62,042 nt of DNA from Bacteroidales bacterium UBA3824. GTDB taxonomy: Bacteria; Bacteroidota; Bacteroidia; Bacteroidales; UBA3824. The stretch covers positions 1 to 62,042 of the forward strand of contig DGIK01000105.1 of assembly GCA_002393195.1 (NCBI GenBank). The letters run 5' to 3'. Made by a program: the position numbers and the translations under genes. This document shows positions 61,596-62,042 of this stretch, piece after piece; position 1 is the first letter of the stretch, and each line of letters begins with the position of its first letter. The notes beneath the pieces were generated by a model. That model did not search any database, had not been told where the DNA came from, and worked only from the letters and a program-made list of their open reading frames with translations.

Positions 61596-62042
61596 ATGAC
61601 AACTGACAGATTAGCAACGATATTGATGATTGGCGAAACCGTTGCGGTGGAGTTCAAACGCTGCGGTGGGAACATCGAAGGCGATGTTTATGAAACCGTG
61701 TGCTCGTTTTCCAACCGTTTTGGCGGCGACATTTTTCTCGGTGTCAACGACGACGGCACCGTGGAGGGAAGGACGGCTACATCACGCCCGACAACCTCGA
61801 ACCTTATCCCAAAAATCCGATTATAGCGTCGTTTTTCAGGACGATAGGCTACGCCGACCAACTTGGTTCGGGCGTCAGGAAAATATTCCGTTACACAAAA
61901 CTCTATTCGGGCGACAACCCGACGTTTGCCGAAAGCGACATTTTCAGGATCACCGTGCCCTTGGACGAACTGTATTCTTTCGATGCATTGGAGCCAGACA
62001 GCGGTGGTTGGTTGGGTGAAAAGGGTACAGAAAAGGATACAG
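61596..62042 (+). pseudogene. AlbA_2/Schlafen-like ATP-binding protein with internal deletion and frameshift, runs off the window
   Basis: The first 60 codons (61596-61773) encode the N terminus of an AlbA_2 protein: TVAVEFKRCGGNIEGDVYETVCSFSNRFGGDIFLGVNDDGTVEG. At about 61768-61774 the frame shifts and another frame continues with KDGYITPDNLEPYPKNP, then IIASFFRTIGYADQLGSGVRKIFRYTKLY, a segment that normally sits several hundred residues later, in the C-terminal ATPase-like domain. The central part is missing. The gene is therefore broken by an internal deletion that also changed frame. It reaches the window end. Confidence 0.75.

Overview
The window is chromosomal DNA of a member of the Bacteroidota, most likely order Bacteroidales. 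Evidence: a SusC/SusD pair, a fused LpxC-FabZ, an S46 dipeptidyl peptidase, GH97 and GH95 glycosidases, many lipoproteins, and promoters of the TTG-N19/20-TAnnTTTG type upstream of most transcription units, with almost no Shine-Dalgarno sequences. Genus cannot be read from the sequence. Base composition is moderate in the core genes and clearly AT-richer in several accessory stretches (about 25.3-28.5, 38.9-40.4 and 58.8-61.3 kb).

Layout. 0-2.3 kb: tRNA-Tyr (cut by the window edge), tRNA-Thr, hpf and xerC, in the order usual upstream of tuf-secE-nusG in Bacteroidales, then a small HTH protein. 2.5-12 kb: a glycan and peptide acquisition block (GH51 arabinofuranosidase, DPP7-type S46 peptidase, SusC/SusD). 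12-15.5 kb: two AAA ATPases of different families, each beside short repeats. 15.4-17.6 kb: MATE exporter and vWA protein. 17.8-22.8 kb: a probable biological-conflict operon, with a SIR2-like/TIR protein interrupted by an in-frame amber codon, coupled to a membrane-anchored STAND NTPase that carries 14 near-identical WD40 blades. 23-28.5 kb: XRE regulator, HAD phosphatase and an AT-rich operon of surface proteins. 28.6-30 kb: another ATPase. 30.3-38.1 kb: core genes (YfhO, ychF, lpxD-lpxC/fabZ-lpxA, a metallo-hydrolase). 38.2-41.6 kb: PIN toxin-antitoxin pair, YD-repeat secreted protein, small XRE regulator with a strongly structured upstream region, a gene fragment and an acid phosphatase. 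41.8-46.1 kb: acyl-CoA synthetase, argR-carA and a cytidylate-kinase-like gene. 46.2-58.7 kb: two GH97 enzymes, GlsB-type protein, HD phosphohydrolase, AAA/PD-(D/E)XK protein, RelE/ParE toxin-antitoxin pair, a GNAT-MqnE fusion and a GH95 fucosidase. 58.8-62 kb: two zinc-ribbon membrane proteins, a small conserved protein and a broken AlbA_2-type gene.

How it fits together. Lipid A synthesis and its first dehydratase step sit in one tight operon. Arginine control (argR) is translationally coupled to carbamoyl-phosphate synthesis (carA). Glycan enzymes are scattered singly and not gathered in one large utilization locus. The most unusual features are the amber-split SIR2/TIR plus TM-STAND-WD40 operon, the GNAT-MqnE fusion, a 120-nt long-hairpin element next to a small XRE gene, 22-bp iterated sites ahead of a secreted protein, and several families of palindromic or direct repeats that flank the AAA ATPases.
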